Below, piece after piece: positions 50,828 to 59,892 of a stretch of DNA of 64,000 bases. A model generated the notes under the pieces. The model ran no database searches, was not told the origin of the DNA, and worked only from the letters and a program-made list of their open reading frames with translations. Position numbers and translations under genes: made by a program. Origin of the DNA: MVRV01 sp964469905 (GTDB taxonomy: Bacteria > Desulfobacterota > Syntrophia > Syntrophales > Smithellaceae). Numbering within the stretch: the first letter of the stretch is position 1; every line of letters begins with the position of its first letter. The stretch covers positions 1 to 64,000 of the forward strand of contig CAYXZW010000002.1 in assembly GCA_964469905.1 (NCBI GenBank), given 5' to 3'.

Positions 50828-51867
50828 ATATATTAATAGTCAAACTCAGCGCCATTGGCGATGTCATTCACACGCTGCCGTCTCTGGCGGCGTTAAGAAA
50901 ACTTTATCCGGACGCACATATCACCTGGGTAGTGGAAGAAGCGGCAGCAGGTATTATTAATAATCACTCTCTCCTGAGCACAGTGCTGATTTCGCGGCGG
51001 AAAAGCTGGCTTAAAGATTTTTCCAATGGTGAAATTAATCGCCCTTTGCGGGAAATGCGATCTTTTCTTCGTGAACTGCGGCAGCGGCCTTATGATCTGG
51101 TCATAGATTTTCACGGCCTGTTCAAGAGTGCGTTGATTGTTTTATTGAGCGGCGCGAAAAGAAAGCTGGGGTATGATTCACTACAGGAATTAAGCGGCTT
51201 GTTTTATACCGAAAAAATTCCGGAAGATATGAATAAACATGCCGTCGATCGCTATCTCGATTTCCCGCGATATCTGGGTGCCAAAATCATCCGGCCGGAA
51301 TTTCCCTTACCATCCGATAAAGCTGCCGAAGCTGGAGTTCAGTTCACTTTGGGAAAATATGGCCTGGAAAACAAAAAGTTTATTGCCGTCAATCCCGTTG
51401 CATACTGGGAAACAAAACTCTGGGACAATGCAAAGTTTGCCCGTCTGGCCGATACGATCAAGACAAGGTTAAACATTGAAGTTGTTTTTACGGGAAGTGA
51501 GAAAGAATCTATTGAAAAAATAACCGCGCAAATGTCGACAAAGGCTGTAAACTTAGGCGGGGAAACAACGCTTTCTGAACTTGCATATCTCTACAAGAAA
51601 TCGCAGTTAGTCTTGACCACCGACTCTGGCCCGATGCATCTGGCGGCAGCCGTAGGAACCGAGGTGGTTGCCATTTTCGGGCCAACCGATCCTAAAAGAA
51701 CCGGCCCTTATGGCGAAGGCCATACAATAATCGGAACTGACCTGCCGTGCAGCCCGTGTTTTTTGAAAAAATGCCCGACAAAAAAGTGCCTGCAGGATAT
51801 TTCACCCGAACAGGTTATGGCAGTAATTGAAAAAAGATTAAAAGGAGAAAAAAATGGCAATCAATGA
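50824..51867 (+). CDS. waaC: LPS heptosyltransferase I
   Basis: The 347-residue GT9 enzyme starts MNILIVKLSAIGDVIHTLPSL, the typical WaaC form, has NPVAYWETKLWDNAKFA near residue 187 and TTDSGPMHLAAAVGTEVVAIFGPTDP near 260. It adds the first heptose to Kdo. Its ATG overlaps the gmhB stop by four bases. GmhB, WaaC and WaaF together cover heptose activation and transfer. Confidence 0.93.
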   Translation: MNILIVKLSAIGDVIHTLPSLAALRKLYPDAHITWVVEEAAAGIINNHSLLSTVLISRRKSWLKDFSNGEINRPLREMRSFLRELRQRPYDLVIDFHGLFKSALIVLLSGAKRKLGYDSLQELSGLFYTEKIPEDMNKHAVDRYLDFPRYLGAKIIRPEFPLPSDKAAEAGVQFTLGKYGLENKKFIAVNPVAYWETKLWDNAKFARLADTIKTRLNIEVVFTGSEKESIEKITAQMSTKAVNLGGETTLSELAYLYKKSQLVLTTDSGPMHLAAAVGTEVVAIFGPTDPKRTGPYGEGHTIIGTDLPCSPCFLKKCPTKKCLQDISPEQVMAVIEKRLKGEKNGNQ

Positions 51868-52021
51868 AAAACTTCTGGAAATTCTGGCGTGCCCGCAATG
51901 TCACGGCAAAATAAGGTGGGATGGAAAATCAGGTGGGTTAATTTGTGATCAGTGTAAATTACTTTTTGAGGTAAAAAATGATATTCCGGTAATGCTTATT
52001 GAGGAGGCAAAAAAGCTTTGA
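51854..52021 (+). CDS. Trm112/YcaR-family small zinc-ribbon-like protein
   Basis: This 55-residue protein (MAINEKLLEILACPQCHGKI and onward) has CPQC near residue 13 and CDQC near 32, and ends NDIPVMLIEEAKKL, the pattern of the Trm112/UPF0434 family. In bacteria these small proteins often lie beside LPS genes (ycaR next to lpxK). AAAGGAG precedes its ATG and it overlaps the end of waaC by 14 bases. Its exact role is not established. Confidence 0.9.
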   Translation: MAINEKLLEILACPQCHGKIRWDGKSGGLICDQCKLLFEVKNDIPVMLIEEAKKL

Positions 52022-52026
52022 GACCT

Positions 52027-53097
52027 TTAAACAAATTCTTTGTCAAGAAGTTCCTCTACTACCTTCAGCACTTCAATAACATCTATCTGTTCCAGGCATA
52101 GACTGCGACCGTTGCCGTTACAGCCCTTTTTATAACAAGGAGAACAATCCATGTCAGGAAAAACTACTTTATTTTTCTGGCCCGGCGGCGCCCAATCGCG
52201 CCAATCGGACGGGCCATAGATTGTAACTGTCGGCGTACCAACCGCGGCAGCAATATGTGGTGCGGCACTATCCACACCAATGTGCAACCGGCTTAACTTT
52301 AAAAGCGCCGGCATTTCCCGTAGCGATATCTTCCCGGCAAGGCTATAAACTGGCGATTGGAAATCGCTAACTAATTTCTCCGCCCGTTCTCTTTCTTCTG
52401 CCGACCCACATATCACAAGGGGCATCTCATATTTCTGCCAAATTAAATGAGCTAGATATTGCCATTTAGCCATTCCCCATTCTTTGTAAGACCAGCGAGA
52501 AAAAGGATTAATACTGGCCCACCCATTTTTCGCGGCAATCTTTTCTGAGGCAATAATTTTGCGAACTTTTTGTTGTGCTTCTGCTGATACAATAATTTGC
52601 GGAACTGATGTTTCTTCTTTTATCCCCAGACCGCGGACAATTTTCAACGATTGTTCCGCTGCACCTAACACTCTGTCTTTTGTGGGCTCGGGATTAACCA
52701 GATGCGTAAACATCCGATTGCGCCAGGTAAAACCGGGATAAAACAGCGCTACTCTCAGCGGAGCTCCCGTGAGAAAAGCAGTAATCGCACCCCGGTCATC
52801 GGCGCGCAAGTCAATAACCAGATCAAATTTCTCACGGCGCAGGCGGCAAATTAACTGAAGACTTTCCTGTATTCTTTGTTCCGGCCGAATTTGAAATACT
52901 CCGGCGATGCGGGGATCATCCAGCAGGACCTCGGCATTAGGGTGTCTGGTCAAGACCATCAGATCAGCCTGGGGATGAGCATTTTTTGCTGCCCATAACG
53001 CCGGAATCATCCAGACAACATCACCGATATCGCCCAATTGAATAACGAGAATTTTCTTTATCGGAATATTGATTTTATGTTGCGCGGCTATGATCAT
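52027..53097 (-). CDS. GT9-family (heptosyltransferase-like) glycosyltransferase
   Basis: The 356-residue protein starts KILVIQLGDIGDVVWMIPALWA near residue 16 and has NPFSRWSYKEWGMAKW and GVDSAAPHIAAAVGTPTVTIYGPSDW, the GT9 pattern. It is related to WaaF/WaaC/WaaQ, so it may add a further heptose or other sugar to the core. A Cys-rich segment (DCSPCYKKGCNG) follows. ATG 53097 overlaps the previous gene's TGA by one base; TTG 53100 is less likely. It is convergent with the Trm112 gene. Confidence 0.88.
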   Translation of the reverse strand: MIIAAQHKINIPIKKILVIQLGDIGDVVWMIPALWAAKNAHPQADLMVLTRHPNAEVLLDDPRIAGVFQIRPEQRIQESLQLICRLRREKFDLVIDLRADDRGAITAFLTGAPLRVALFYPGFTWRNRMFTHLVNPEPTKDRVLGAAEQSLKIVRGLGIKEETSVPQIIVSAEAQQKVRKIIASEKIAAKNGWASINPFSRWSYKEWGMAKWQYLAHLIWQKYEMPLVICGSAEERERAEKLVSDFQSPVYSLAGKISLREMPALLKLSRLHIGVDSAAPHIAAAVGTPTVTIYGPSDWRDWAPPGQKNKVVFPDMDCSPCYKKGCNGNGRSLCLEQIDVIEVLKVVEELLDKEFV

Positions 53098-55001
53098 CAA
53101 AGCACGGCTTCATTTTCCTGCGGTGTATATTCGGGAACAATTTCTTTTAATTTTTTCTTAATCGTCTTTGTATCATGCCTGTGAGCATCTTTGGCCAGTT
53201 CATCAATCGCTTTATTCAGTTTTTCTCTTATTGCGAGCAGCGACTTGGAATCATTGGAATGCTTATTGGAGCGCAATACCATAACCTTTTCGTGTCCTGT
53301 CGGCAGAATGTCCTCGCCTACAGTGATAAGCTCCTCATAAAGCTTTTCACCTTCCCGCAATCCGGTAAAAGCAATTTTAATATCAATTTCCGGTTCTTTA
53401 CCGGAAAGGCGAATCAGGTCTCGCGCCATATCGGCAATTTTTACCGGTGTTCCCATTCTCAGGATGAAGACTTCTCCGCCTTCACCCATTGCGCCTGCCT
53501 GTAAGATCATTTGCGACGCTTCCGGAATGGTCATAAAATAACGGTTTACTTCAGGATGAGTAACGGTAACAGGGCCGCCCTGCTCAATTTGCCGCCGGAA
53601 AAGCGGGATCACCGAACCGGAAGAACCAACAACATTGCCGAACCGCACAGCCATAAAACTGGTGCCGTTGCCTTGCAGCGACTGCATGATCAGCTCGGTT
53701 ACCCTTTTGCTTGCGCCCATTACATTGGTCGGGCGGACAGCCTTATCTGTGGATACCAGCACAAATCTCTCCACATGATGTTTCAGAGACATTTCCATCG
53801 CCATGCGGCTTCCAATTATATTATTGAAAACCGCTTCCCAGGGATTTTTTTCCAGCATTGGGACATGCTTGTAGGCAGCGGCATGAAATACCACCTGCGG
53901 TTTATATTTCTTCAATATATCGTTCATTAACTGCTGATTTTGCACGTGCCCGAGAACTGCTTCGCAGTGGCGAAAGTACTTTTCGTTTTGCAGTTCCATC
54001 TGAATTTTAAACAAATTTTCTTCGCTGGCATCCAGCAGGATAACCAAATTAGGCTGAAATTTAATCACCTGACGGCAAAGCTCCGAACCAATCGATCCGC
54101 CACAGCCCGTAATGAGCACGGTCTTTCCATCGAGATAATTGCGGATGCCGATTATATCCAAATGTACCGGCTTGCGCCCCAAGAGATCTTCATAACTGAT
54201 ATCCCTCAGTGTTTTGACACTCACCCGGCCGTCAATGAGTTCGCCAATACCCGGAACAATTTTATAGGAAACTGCGCACTTTTGACAGGCCTCCACTATA
54301 TGGCGGATTTGGTCACCGCTCGCCGACGGGATGGCAATAAGTATTTCCTGGATTTCCTCTTTCTCCAGAACGCAGGCCAAATTATCAACATTACCAATTA
54401 CCTCAACTCCGTGAATTGATCGTCCCATTTTCCCCGGATCGTCATCAACAAAACCAATGACCTTATAGGGCAAATGATAGTTTTCCATGATCTCGCGCAA
54501 TATTTTTTCACCGGCAGCCCCCGCGCCGATAATCAGCACTTTCTTGTAATGAACATTCTTTGGTGAACCGGAATCTTTTCCGGAACTGCCGTTACCGGAA
54601 AAGTATAACCTTATAGACATCCGCAAACCGCCGATAAGTAAAAAAGTTAATACGCCATCAATAATAAAAACAGCCCGGGAATATCCTTCGAAGCGATTTA
54701 AGTAGATCATGATAAAAATTGTGAGCAAAGAAGATGTCACCGTAGCCTGCGCTATAAGCCAGAAATCGCGCACGCTGGTATAGCGCCACATACCCCGGTA
54801 TAAACCGAAAGATAAAAAGACTATTAGCTTTAGTGGAATAAGCCAAAGGAGCACTGCCTGAATATGCTGAAGAGAAACCGGCGTAAGTATAAATTCAAAA
54901 CGGAACAAATAAGCGGAAACATGAGCCAGCGCAAAGATTGCGGCATCGCTAAAAAGCACCAGATAAAATTTCGGATTTTTCAGTTGAGGATGCATATTCA
55001 A
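53097..55001 (-). CDS. Membrane-bound UDP-GlcNAc 4,6-dehydratase (CapD/PglF family)
   Basis: The 634-residue protein has four N-terminal membrane helices (about 15-140), a first Rossmann domain (IIGAGAAGEKILREI near 155) and a second, catalytic SDR domain with TGCGGSIGSELCRQ near 300, the VSTDKAVRPTNVMGASKR segment (active-site region, K in place of the common YxxxK Tyr-type contact), and a C-terminal part GLREGEKLYEEL. Such enzymes make 4-keto-6-deoxy sugars for bacillosamine, QuiNAc or FucNAc-type residues. The following transferase gene (55003) fits loading of such a sugar on undecaprenyl phosphate. Confidence 0.9.
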   Translation of the reverse strand: MNMHPQLKNPKFYLVLFSDAAIFALAHVSAYLFRFEFILTPVSLQHIQAVLLWLIPLKLIVFLSFGLYRGMWRYTSVRDFWLIAQATVTSSLLTIFIMIYLNRFEGYSRAVFIIDGVLTFLLIGGLRMSIRLYFSGNGSSGKDSGSPKNVHYKKVLIIGAGAAGEKILREIMENYHLPYKVIGFVDDDPGKMGRSIHGVEVIGNVDNLACVLEKEEIQEILIAIPSASGDQIRHIVEACQKCAVSYKIVPGIGELIDGRVSVKTLRDISYEDLLGRKPVHLDIIGIRNYLDGKTVLITGCGGSIGSELCRQVIKFQPNLVILLDASEENLFKIQMELQNEKYFRHCEAVLGHVQNQQLMNDILKKYKPQVVFHAAAYKHVPMLEKNPWEAVFNNIIGSRMAMEMSLKHHVERFVLVSTDKAVRPTNVMGASKRVTELIMQSLQGNGTSFMAVRFGNVVGSSGSVIPLFRRQIEQGGPVTVTHPEVNRYFMTIPEASQMILQAGAMGEGGEVFILRMGTPVKIADMARDLIRLSGKEPEIDIKIAFTGLREGEKLYEELITVGEDILPTGHEKVMVLRSNKHSNDSKSLLAIREKLNKAIDELAKDAHRHDTKTIKKKLKEIVPEYTPQENEAVL

Positions 55002-55002
55002 A

Positions 55003-55563
55003 TTAATGATTCACCCCTTCTTTTTTTATTACTTTAAAGAGAGTCTTCCATAAAATTTTAATATCAAACAAAAAAGAGCGATGTCGCATATAGTATTCAT
55101 CATATTGAACTTTGACTGGAATCGGCAGATTATCCCTGCCGTTGATTTGCGCCCAGCCGGTAACACCTGGAGTCAATTGTGGAATTCCTTTTTCAGTTCT
55201 CAGTTTTATCAGATCCTCTTGATTAAAAAGCGCGGGGCGTGGCCCCACAAAACTCATATCGCCCTTTAATATGCTCCATAATTGCGGCAGTTCGTCAAGG
55301 CTTAATTTTCTCAGAAAAGGACCTATCGACGTTAGATATGCATCAGGATTTTGCATTAAGTGGGTGGCAACCGCAGGCGTATCTATGCGCATTGTTCGAT
55401 ATTTGGGCATTTTGAATATAGAATTGTTCATACCCACGCGATCGGACCAATATAATACCGAACCCCGGGAAGAAATTTTAATAATGAATGCAATAATAAT
55501 CATAGGTACAGATAAAAAACCTATCAGAAAAATACTCATCAAAATATCAAATATGCGTTTCAT
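55003..55563 (-). CDS. Undecaprenyl-phosphate sugar phosphotransferase (PglC/WcaJ catalytic type)
   Basis: The 186-residue protein has one N-terminal membrane segment (about 8-28) and the bacterial sugar transferase core: KYRTMRID near 54, RKLSLDELPQLWSILKGDMSFVGPRP near 83-108 (catalytic Asp-Glu) and TPGVTGWAQINGRD near 130. It is the short PglC form, without the extra helices of WcaJ. It starts O-unit or glycan assembly on the lipid carrier. It is one base from the dehydratase gene. Confidence 0.92.
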   Translation of the reverse strand: MKRIFDILMSIFLIGFLSVPMIIIAFIIKISSRGSVLYWSDRVGMNNSIFKMPKYRTMRIDTPAVATHLMQNPDAYLTSIGPFLRKLSLDELPQLWSILKGDMSFVGPRPALFNQEDLIKLRTEKGIPQLTPGVTGWAQINGRDNLPIPVKVQYDEYYMRHRSFLFDIKILWKTLFKVIKKEGVNH

Positions 55564-55574
55564 GATACCTGCAA

Positions 55575-56567
55575 CTATCCCAGATTCTGCATCTCTTTAA
55601 ACGTTTCTTCCCAGCCGTCCTTTAAATTATACTTTGGGACAAAACCCAATTCTTGTCGAATGAGGCTGCCGTCAACAGCAACATCTTCGGTGTACTTGTC
55701 AATCGACTCTCTAGTGACCGGGGATTTTATACCAATGGTACCGGCCCCTTTTTCCATTAATCCAGCCACTATCCTCACCGGAACGACTGGCAATGACAAC
55801 AGAGGTGGTTTGCGACCAAGAGAAGAGCAAATAGATTCAATAATTTCAGTTAATGTATGAAATTGCCCATCAGTAACATTGAATAACCTGCCTGCCGCAG
55901 AGGGATGAGAAATAGCCAGCACAGCCGCTTGAGCGACATCTTTATCGTAAACCAGCGTCCTTCGATTCAAACCACTTCCGATGGGGATAAAGCGATGACG
56001 CGCCAGGGCACGGCTCAGCCGTTCATAGTTGCCCTTGATGCGGGAACCATAAACAGCACCGAGGCGCAGCACAGTTCCAATCTGCTCGCCATCGGCACCT
56101 CTGGCCTCCAATACAATTTTTTCCGCCGCAAGTTTTGTCTGAGCATAAAACGTATCAGGGCATGGCGGTGTATCTTCTGTCAATATCCGGCCATTGGACA
56201 GCCCATAAACCGCAATCGTACTGAATAAGACAACTCGTCCTACCCCTGCTTTAATTGCCTCCGCAACTACGGTCGAAGTCCCCCCCACGTTGATCCGTTC
56301 ATATTTTTCCTGCAGAGCAGGTGGCGGGTTGACAATATGCAGCAGAGCTGCTAGATGAACAACTGCATCCACACCTCGTATGGCAGATTTAACCGCCACT
56401 TGATCAGTGACATCGCCAATCAAAACTTCTACGCTTTGCGGGAACATGCCAGTTGCAGGAGTATCGACCGAGAAGGCACGAACCTGGATGCCGGCCTGAT
56501 CCAGAGCATGGACGACCCGCGGGCCAACCACACCAGTTGCACCAGTGACAAGAACAGTTCGCGTCAT
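55575..56567 (-). CDS. NAD-dependent epimerase/dehydratase (extended SDR)
   Basis: The 330-residue enzyme has the Rossmann motif VTGATGVVGPRVV near residue 5, and the active site YAQTK (Y-x-x-x-K) near 140. Similar proteins in O-antigen loci reduce or epimerise 4-keto UDP sugars, for example making UDP-QuiNAc or FucNAc from the product of CapD/PglF. Its neighbours (dehydratase and PglC-like transferase) support that. AGGGTGATGAG precedes its ATG. Confidence 0.85.
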   Translation of the reverse strand: MTRTVLVTGATGVVGPRVVHALDQAGIQVRAFSVDTPATGMFPQSVEVLIGDVTDQVAVKSAIRGVDAVVHLAALLHIVNPPPALQEKYERINVGGTSTVVAEAIKAGVGRVVLFSTIAVYGLSNGRILTEDTPPCPDTFYAQTKLAAEKIVLEARGADGEQIGTVLRLGAVYGSRIKGNYERLSRALARHRFIPIGSGLNRRTLVYDKDVAQAAVLAISHPSAAGRLFNVTDGQFHTLTEIIESICSSLGRKPPLLSLPVVPVRIVAGLMEKGAGTIGIKSPVTRESIDKYTEDVAVDGSLIRQELGFVPKYNLKDGWEETFKEMQNLG

Positions 56568-56571
56568 CTCA

Positions 56572-57813
56572 TCACCCTGTAAGTTGATGAATCAGTGCAT
56601 CATATTTGCGAGCGATCGCCTCTTTGGAATAATCTTTTTCAACAAATTTACGCCCACGCTCGCCTTCAGCAGGCAGTAATTCACGTTCACGAAAAGCTAA
56701 ATGAACCGCATCAGCAAATGCCTGCGGATCTTCTGGAGGAACAACGCGACCGCATCCGACACGCCTTACAATCGCTGACATTTCAGCATTTTTATCTGCC
56801 GATACAATTACTGGCCTGGCGCTCGCAAGGTTTGTGTATATCTTTGATGGAAAGCCATCCTGAGCGCCAGCCCGTGTCATGGGAATTATCGCTATGTCAC
56901 AACTGGCATTGATCTGCGGCATGAGGTCTTTTGATTGATAGCCAAGCAACTTGACATTTGGCAATCCGCGTTTAGCAACCTCATCAGTCAACCAAGACCA
57001 ACGAGCCCCATCTCCCACAATTACAAATCGGATAGGCAATGAAGACAAGTTTTCCGCCGCAAAGAGCACGGAGTCCCAGTCTTGGACTATACCAACATTG
57101 CCGCCATACAAAACAATAAAATCTTCCAGCAATCCATATTGCTGCGCAAACGGATTATCTCTGGGCAACGGACGATACAAGTCCGTATCTACAAAGTCAG
57201 GAATTGTTAATAGTTTCTGATCTGTAACACCGCGCCCACGAATAACATCACGGAACTGATCTGCAATTGGGACGATCACGGCGCTGCGTGAATAAACAAG
57301 CTGCTCCAGCCAGCGCATTATGCCAATCATGATTTTACCCCGGATCACCCCCTGACGTATTGCAAGGTCAGGATAAACCTCAGCAACTTTATAAATTGAA
57401 GGGGCGTGCCAACGCACGCCCAGCAACCAAGAAATAACTCCTATTGTCAAGGGAGGGGATGTTGAGATAACGATATCTTGCTGCCCGATCGTATAAAGAC
57501 TTGCTATCAAAGAAAGAATATGAAACCGCACATAGTCCACAGCCCTCGCCCATACACGATTTCCCTTCATCGGAAGCTTGACATGCCAGACAGGAATCCC
57601 ACCGCACTCACTGTAATATAGCAGGCCAGCCCAATATTTCTTAATGGGCTGGCCTGCCAATGCCTCTTCGTTAATATTATAGTGTGGTGTTGTCGTTAAA
57701 ACAGTAACTGAATGTCCCAAACGCTTGAGCTCAAGGGCCAAATCTGTCATAATGTAAGCAGTCGAAACGCCATCGGGAGAGAACACTAACGAATGGATCA
57801 AAACCCGGCTCAA
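56572..57813 (-). CDS. GT4-family glycosyltransferase
   Basis: The 413-residue protein begins SRVLIHSLVFSPDGVSTAYIMTDLA, a typical GT-B start, and has an IVLYGGNVGIVQDWDSVLFAA nucleotide-binding segment near 235 and the GT4 E-x7-E-like region near DGFPSKIYTNLASARPVIV (about 325). It transfers a sugar in the surface polysaccharide pathway. The start is TTG at 57813 with a strong AAGGAG site. The donor and linkage cannot be read. Confidence 0.88.
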   Translation of the reverse strand: MSRVLIHSLVFSPDGVSTAYIMTDLALELKRLGHSVTVLTTTPHYNINEEALAGQPIKKYWAGLLYYSECGGIPVWHVKLPMKGNRVWARAVDYVRFHILSLIASLYTIGQQDIVISTSPPLTIGVISWLLGVRWHAPSIYKVAEVYPDLAIRQGVIRGKIMIGIMRWLEQLVYSRSAVIVPIADQFRDVIRGRGVTDQKLLTIPDFVDTDLYRPLPRDNPFAQQYGLLEDFIVLYGGNVGIVQDWDSVLFAAENLSSLPIRFVIVGDGARWSWLTDEVAKRGLPNVKLLGYQSKDLMPQINASCDIAIIPMTRAGAQDGFPSKIYTNLASARPVIVSADKNAEMSAIVRRVGCGRVVPPEDPQAFADAVHLAFRERELLPAEGERGRKFVEKDYSKEAIARKYDALIHQLTG

Positions 57814-57841
57814 TTAGATACTCCTTTCAAAGAGGTGCCTT

Positions 57842-58885
57842 TCAACATTTTACCACTATTCCGCTTGTTGCCGCCGACATACCTGGAGGAAACTCAGCAT
57901 CACGCTGGATTTCATCCCAATGTGCACGAAACCAATCAATCGTATTAACAAGTCCCTGGTCAAATTCCATTTGTGGTTCATAGCCTATGAGTTCTTTTGC
58001 CCGATCTACACAAGCCAACAAACGTTTCTTCGTATCCCATACGCGATGTTCTGCACGTACGATACCAGCCTTATTCCCAGTTAATTCGTTAATCCGCTCC
58101 GCCATCGCCAGTATCTTGACTTCACTTCCTGATGCAATGTTCATTTCTTGTCCAATCGCACGGTTATCATATCCCGCACGAAGTAGCGCATCCACAATGT
58201 CCATTACATAAGTAAAATCACGTGTTTCTTCACCGCTGCCTGTAAATGGAAGAGGTAAACCCAATAACGCCCAGAAAATAAAGTTTGGGATTACATTTCG
58301 ATACTGCCCCGGTACCTCGCCTGGCCCGTAGGAATTAAAAAAGCGTGTCTTGACTATCGGCAATCCATAGTGATGATGGTAAAAGTTGCCATACAACTCG
58401 CCCAGCATCTTCGTAATTTGATACGGTGTTGTCAGATGCATCGACATGAATTCTTCTTTAAGTGGCAAAGGAGCCTGCGAACCGTAAATGGAACATCCGG
58501 ACGAGGCATAGACAATACGCCCAGTACCGCACATCTGTGCATATTGATAAATCAGCAAAGTGCCCAAGCCATTTGTCATCAAATCACGCTGAGGATAATC
58601 TACAGAGTTCTGGTTCGCGAAGAAAGCGGCCAGATGGAAAACAATATCCGGTTTAAGCGCAAAAACGCGTTTGAGTGCAACTTCATCTGTAATTGATCCC
58701 TTCACAGAAAGCACATTGTTCAATGACGGAATGTTCCACTCGTAAGCAGCAGAGAAATCATCCAGAACAATTACTGTCCGAGCTTTTAGTTCTGCAATGG
58801 TACGTGTTAAATTAGTACCTATGGCCCCGGCACCACCTGTAATTAGAACGGTTTTACCTTCATAAATTGATTTATAATCTTCCAT
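57842..58885 (-). CDS. NAD-dependent nucleotide-sugar epimerase (extended SDR)
   Basis: The 347-residue protein has TGGAGAIGTNLTR near 15-27, ASSGCSIYGSQ with the catalytic Ser near 130, and YQITK (Y-x-x-x-K) near 155, plus the GETRDFTYVMDIVDALL substrate loop near 220. It is a GalE/UDP-sugar epimerase-type enzyme. CAAGGAGATG precedes the ATG. It is one of four SDR enzymes in this locus, so a multi-step modified sugar is likely. Confidence 0.86.
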   Translation of the reverse strand: MEDYKSIYEGKTVLITGGAGAIGTNLTRTIAELKARTVIVLDDFSAAYEWNIPSLNNVLSVKGSITDEVALKRVFALKPDIVFHLAAFFANQNSVDYPQRDLMTNGLGTLLIYQYAQMCGTGRIVYASSGCSIYGSQAPLPLKEEFMSMHLTTPYQITKMLGELYGNFYHHHYGLPIVKTRFFNSYGPGEVPGQYRNVIPNFIFWALLGLPLPFTGSGEETRDFTYVMDIVDALLRAGYDNRAIGQEMNIASGSEVKILAMAERINELTGNKAGIVRAEHRVWDTKKRLLACVDRAKELIGYEPQMEFDQGLVNTIDWFRAHWDEIQRDAEFPPGMSAATSGIVVKC

Positions 58886-58902
58886 TTACATCTCCTTGTC
58901 TT

Positions 58903-59823
58903 TCATATTTCATAAACCTTACGAGCCCAAGCCACATAGCGCCGAACGCCTTCACTAATGTCAATTTTGGGGTCGTGTTTTAAATCGTGGCGCGCCTTGC
59001 TAAAATCAACGATCTTTACCTTCGTCGTGAACCCTTCCTCACCTTTATAAACAGCCAAACTCGGACTTGCACCAGTTTCTTGCAGAACAATATCAGCAAG
59101 CTCTTCAATGCCGATATTCCATTCTTCCTTTCCACCGATATTGTACACTTCACCTGGAATAAAGTTATCCACAATATTGGCGAATGTCCGGCAAGTATCT
59201 TCGACATAATCAAAAATGCGCTTGTGACCACGATAGACCGTGAACTCTTTGCCATGGAGTGAGTGATAAACAAAGATCGGAATCACACCGCGATATCGGC
59301 TATAGTATTCGTGTGGCCCATAACAACCAACCGGTCTTACCCGAACAACATCAACGCCAAACATGGCGGCGTGATTCAAACACTGTAACTCACCTGCCCA
59401 TTTTGTAATGGCATAGTCATTCATTTGTTTAAGCGGTATTCGTTCCATTACATCTTCCGACATTAAACCATCATAATCTCCATAAACCTCCGCGCTGGAG
59501 AAAAAAATCATTTTAAATCGGTGTTGCTCCTGTAGCCTGAGCATATTCTTGGTACCTATGGTATTAGTACGCCAGAGGTTTTCATAATGATCTTCACCAT
59601 TCCAGCGCCCATACTCAGCCGCCAAATGATAAACAAACTCAAACTTGTGCTGCCTAAAAATCGCATCCATTTGCTGATACACACCAGTATCAGCTTTGAG
59701 ATGCTGTGGATCTTCACCCTGTATAATGTCGCACGTCCAGACATCATGTCCGCGCGAGCGAAGTTCATTTGTAAGATTGGTGCCGATAAATCCTCGGCCA
59801 CCTGTCATTAGAATAGTTGCCAT
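58903..59823 (-). CDS. NAD-dependent nucleotide-sugar epimerase/dehydratase (extended SDR)
   Basis: The 306-residue protein has MTGGRGFIGTNLTNEL near 6-21, FSSAEVYGDYDG near 105 and the active-site YAITK near 134. It shares the SDR fold with the neighbouring gene but has different substrate loops. GGAGGAATAAAAA precedes the ATG. The substrate cannot be assigned. Confidence 0.85.
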   Translation of the reverse strand: MATILMTGGRGFIGTNLTNELRSRGHDVWTCDIIQGEDPQHLKADTGVYQQMDAIFRQHKFEFVYHLAAEYGRWNGEDHYENLWRTNTIGTKNMLRLQEQHRFKMIFFSSAEVYGDYDGLMSEDVMERIPLKQMNDYAITKWAGELQCLNHAAMFGVDVVRVRPVGCYGPHEYYSRYRGVIPIFVYHSLHGKEFTVYRGHKRIFDYVEDTCRTFANIVDNFIPGEVYNIGGKEEWNIGIEELADIVLQETGASPSLAVYKGEEGFTTKVKIVDFSKARHDLKHDPKIDISEGVRRYVAWARKVYEI

Positions 59824-59892
59824 TTTTTATTCCTCCAAATTATTCGTATACTTATGAAGACAATTAGTAGATTTTAATAGCTTTGTTCTAAA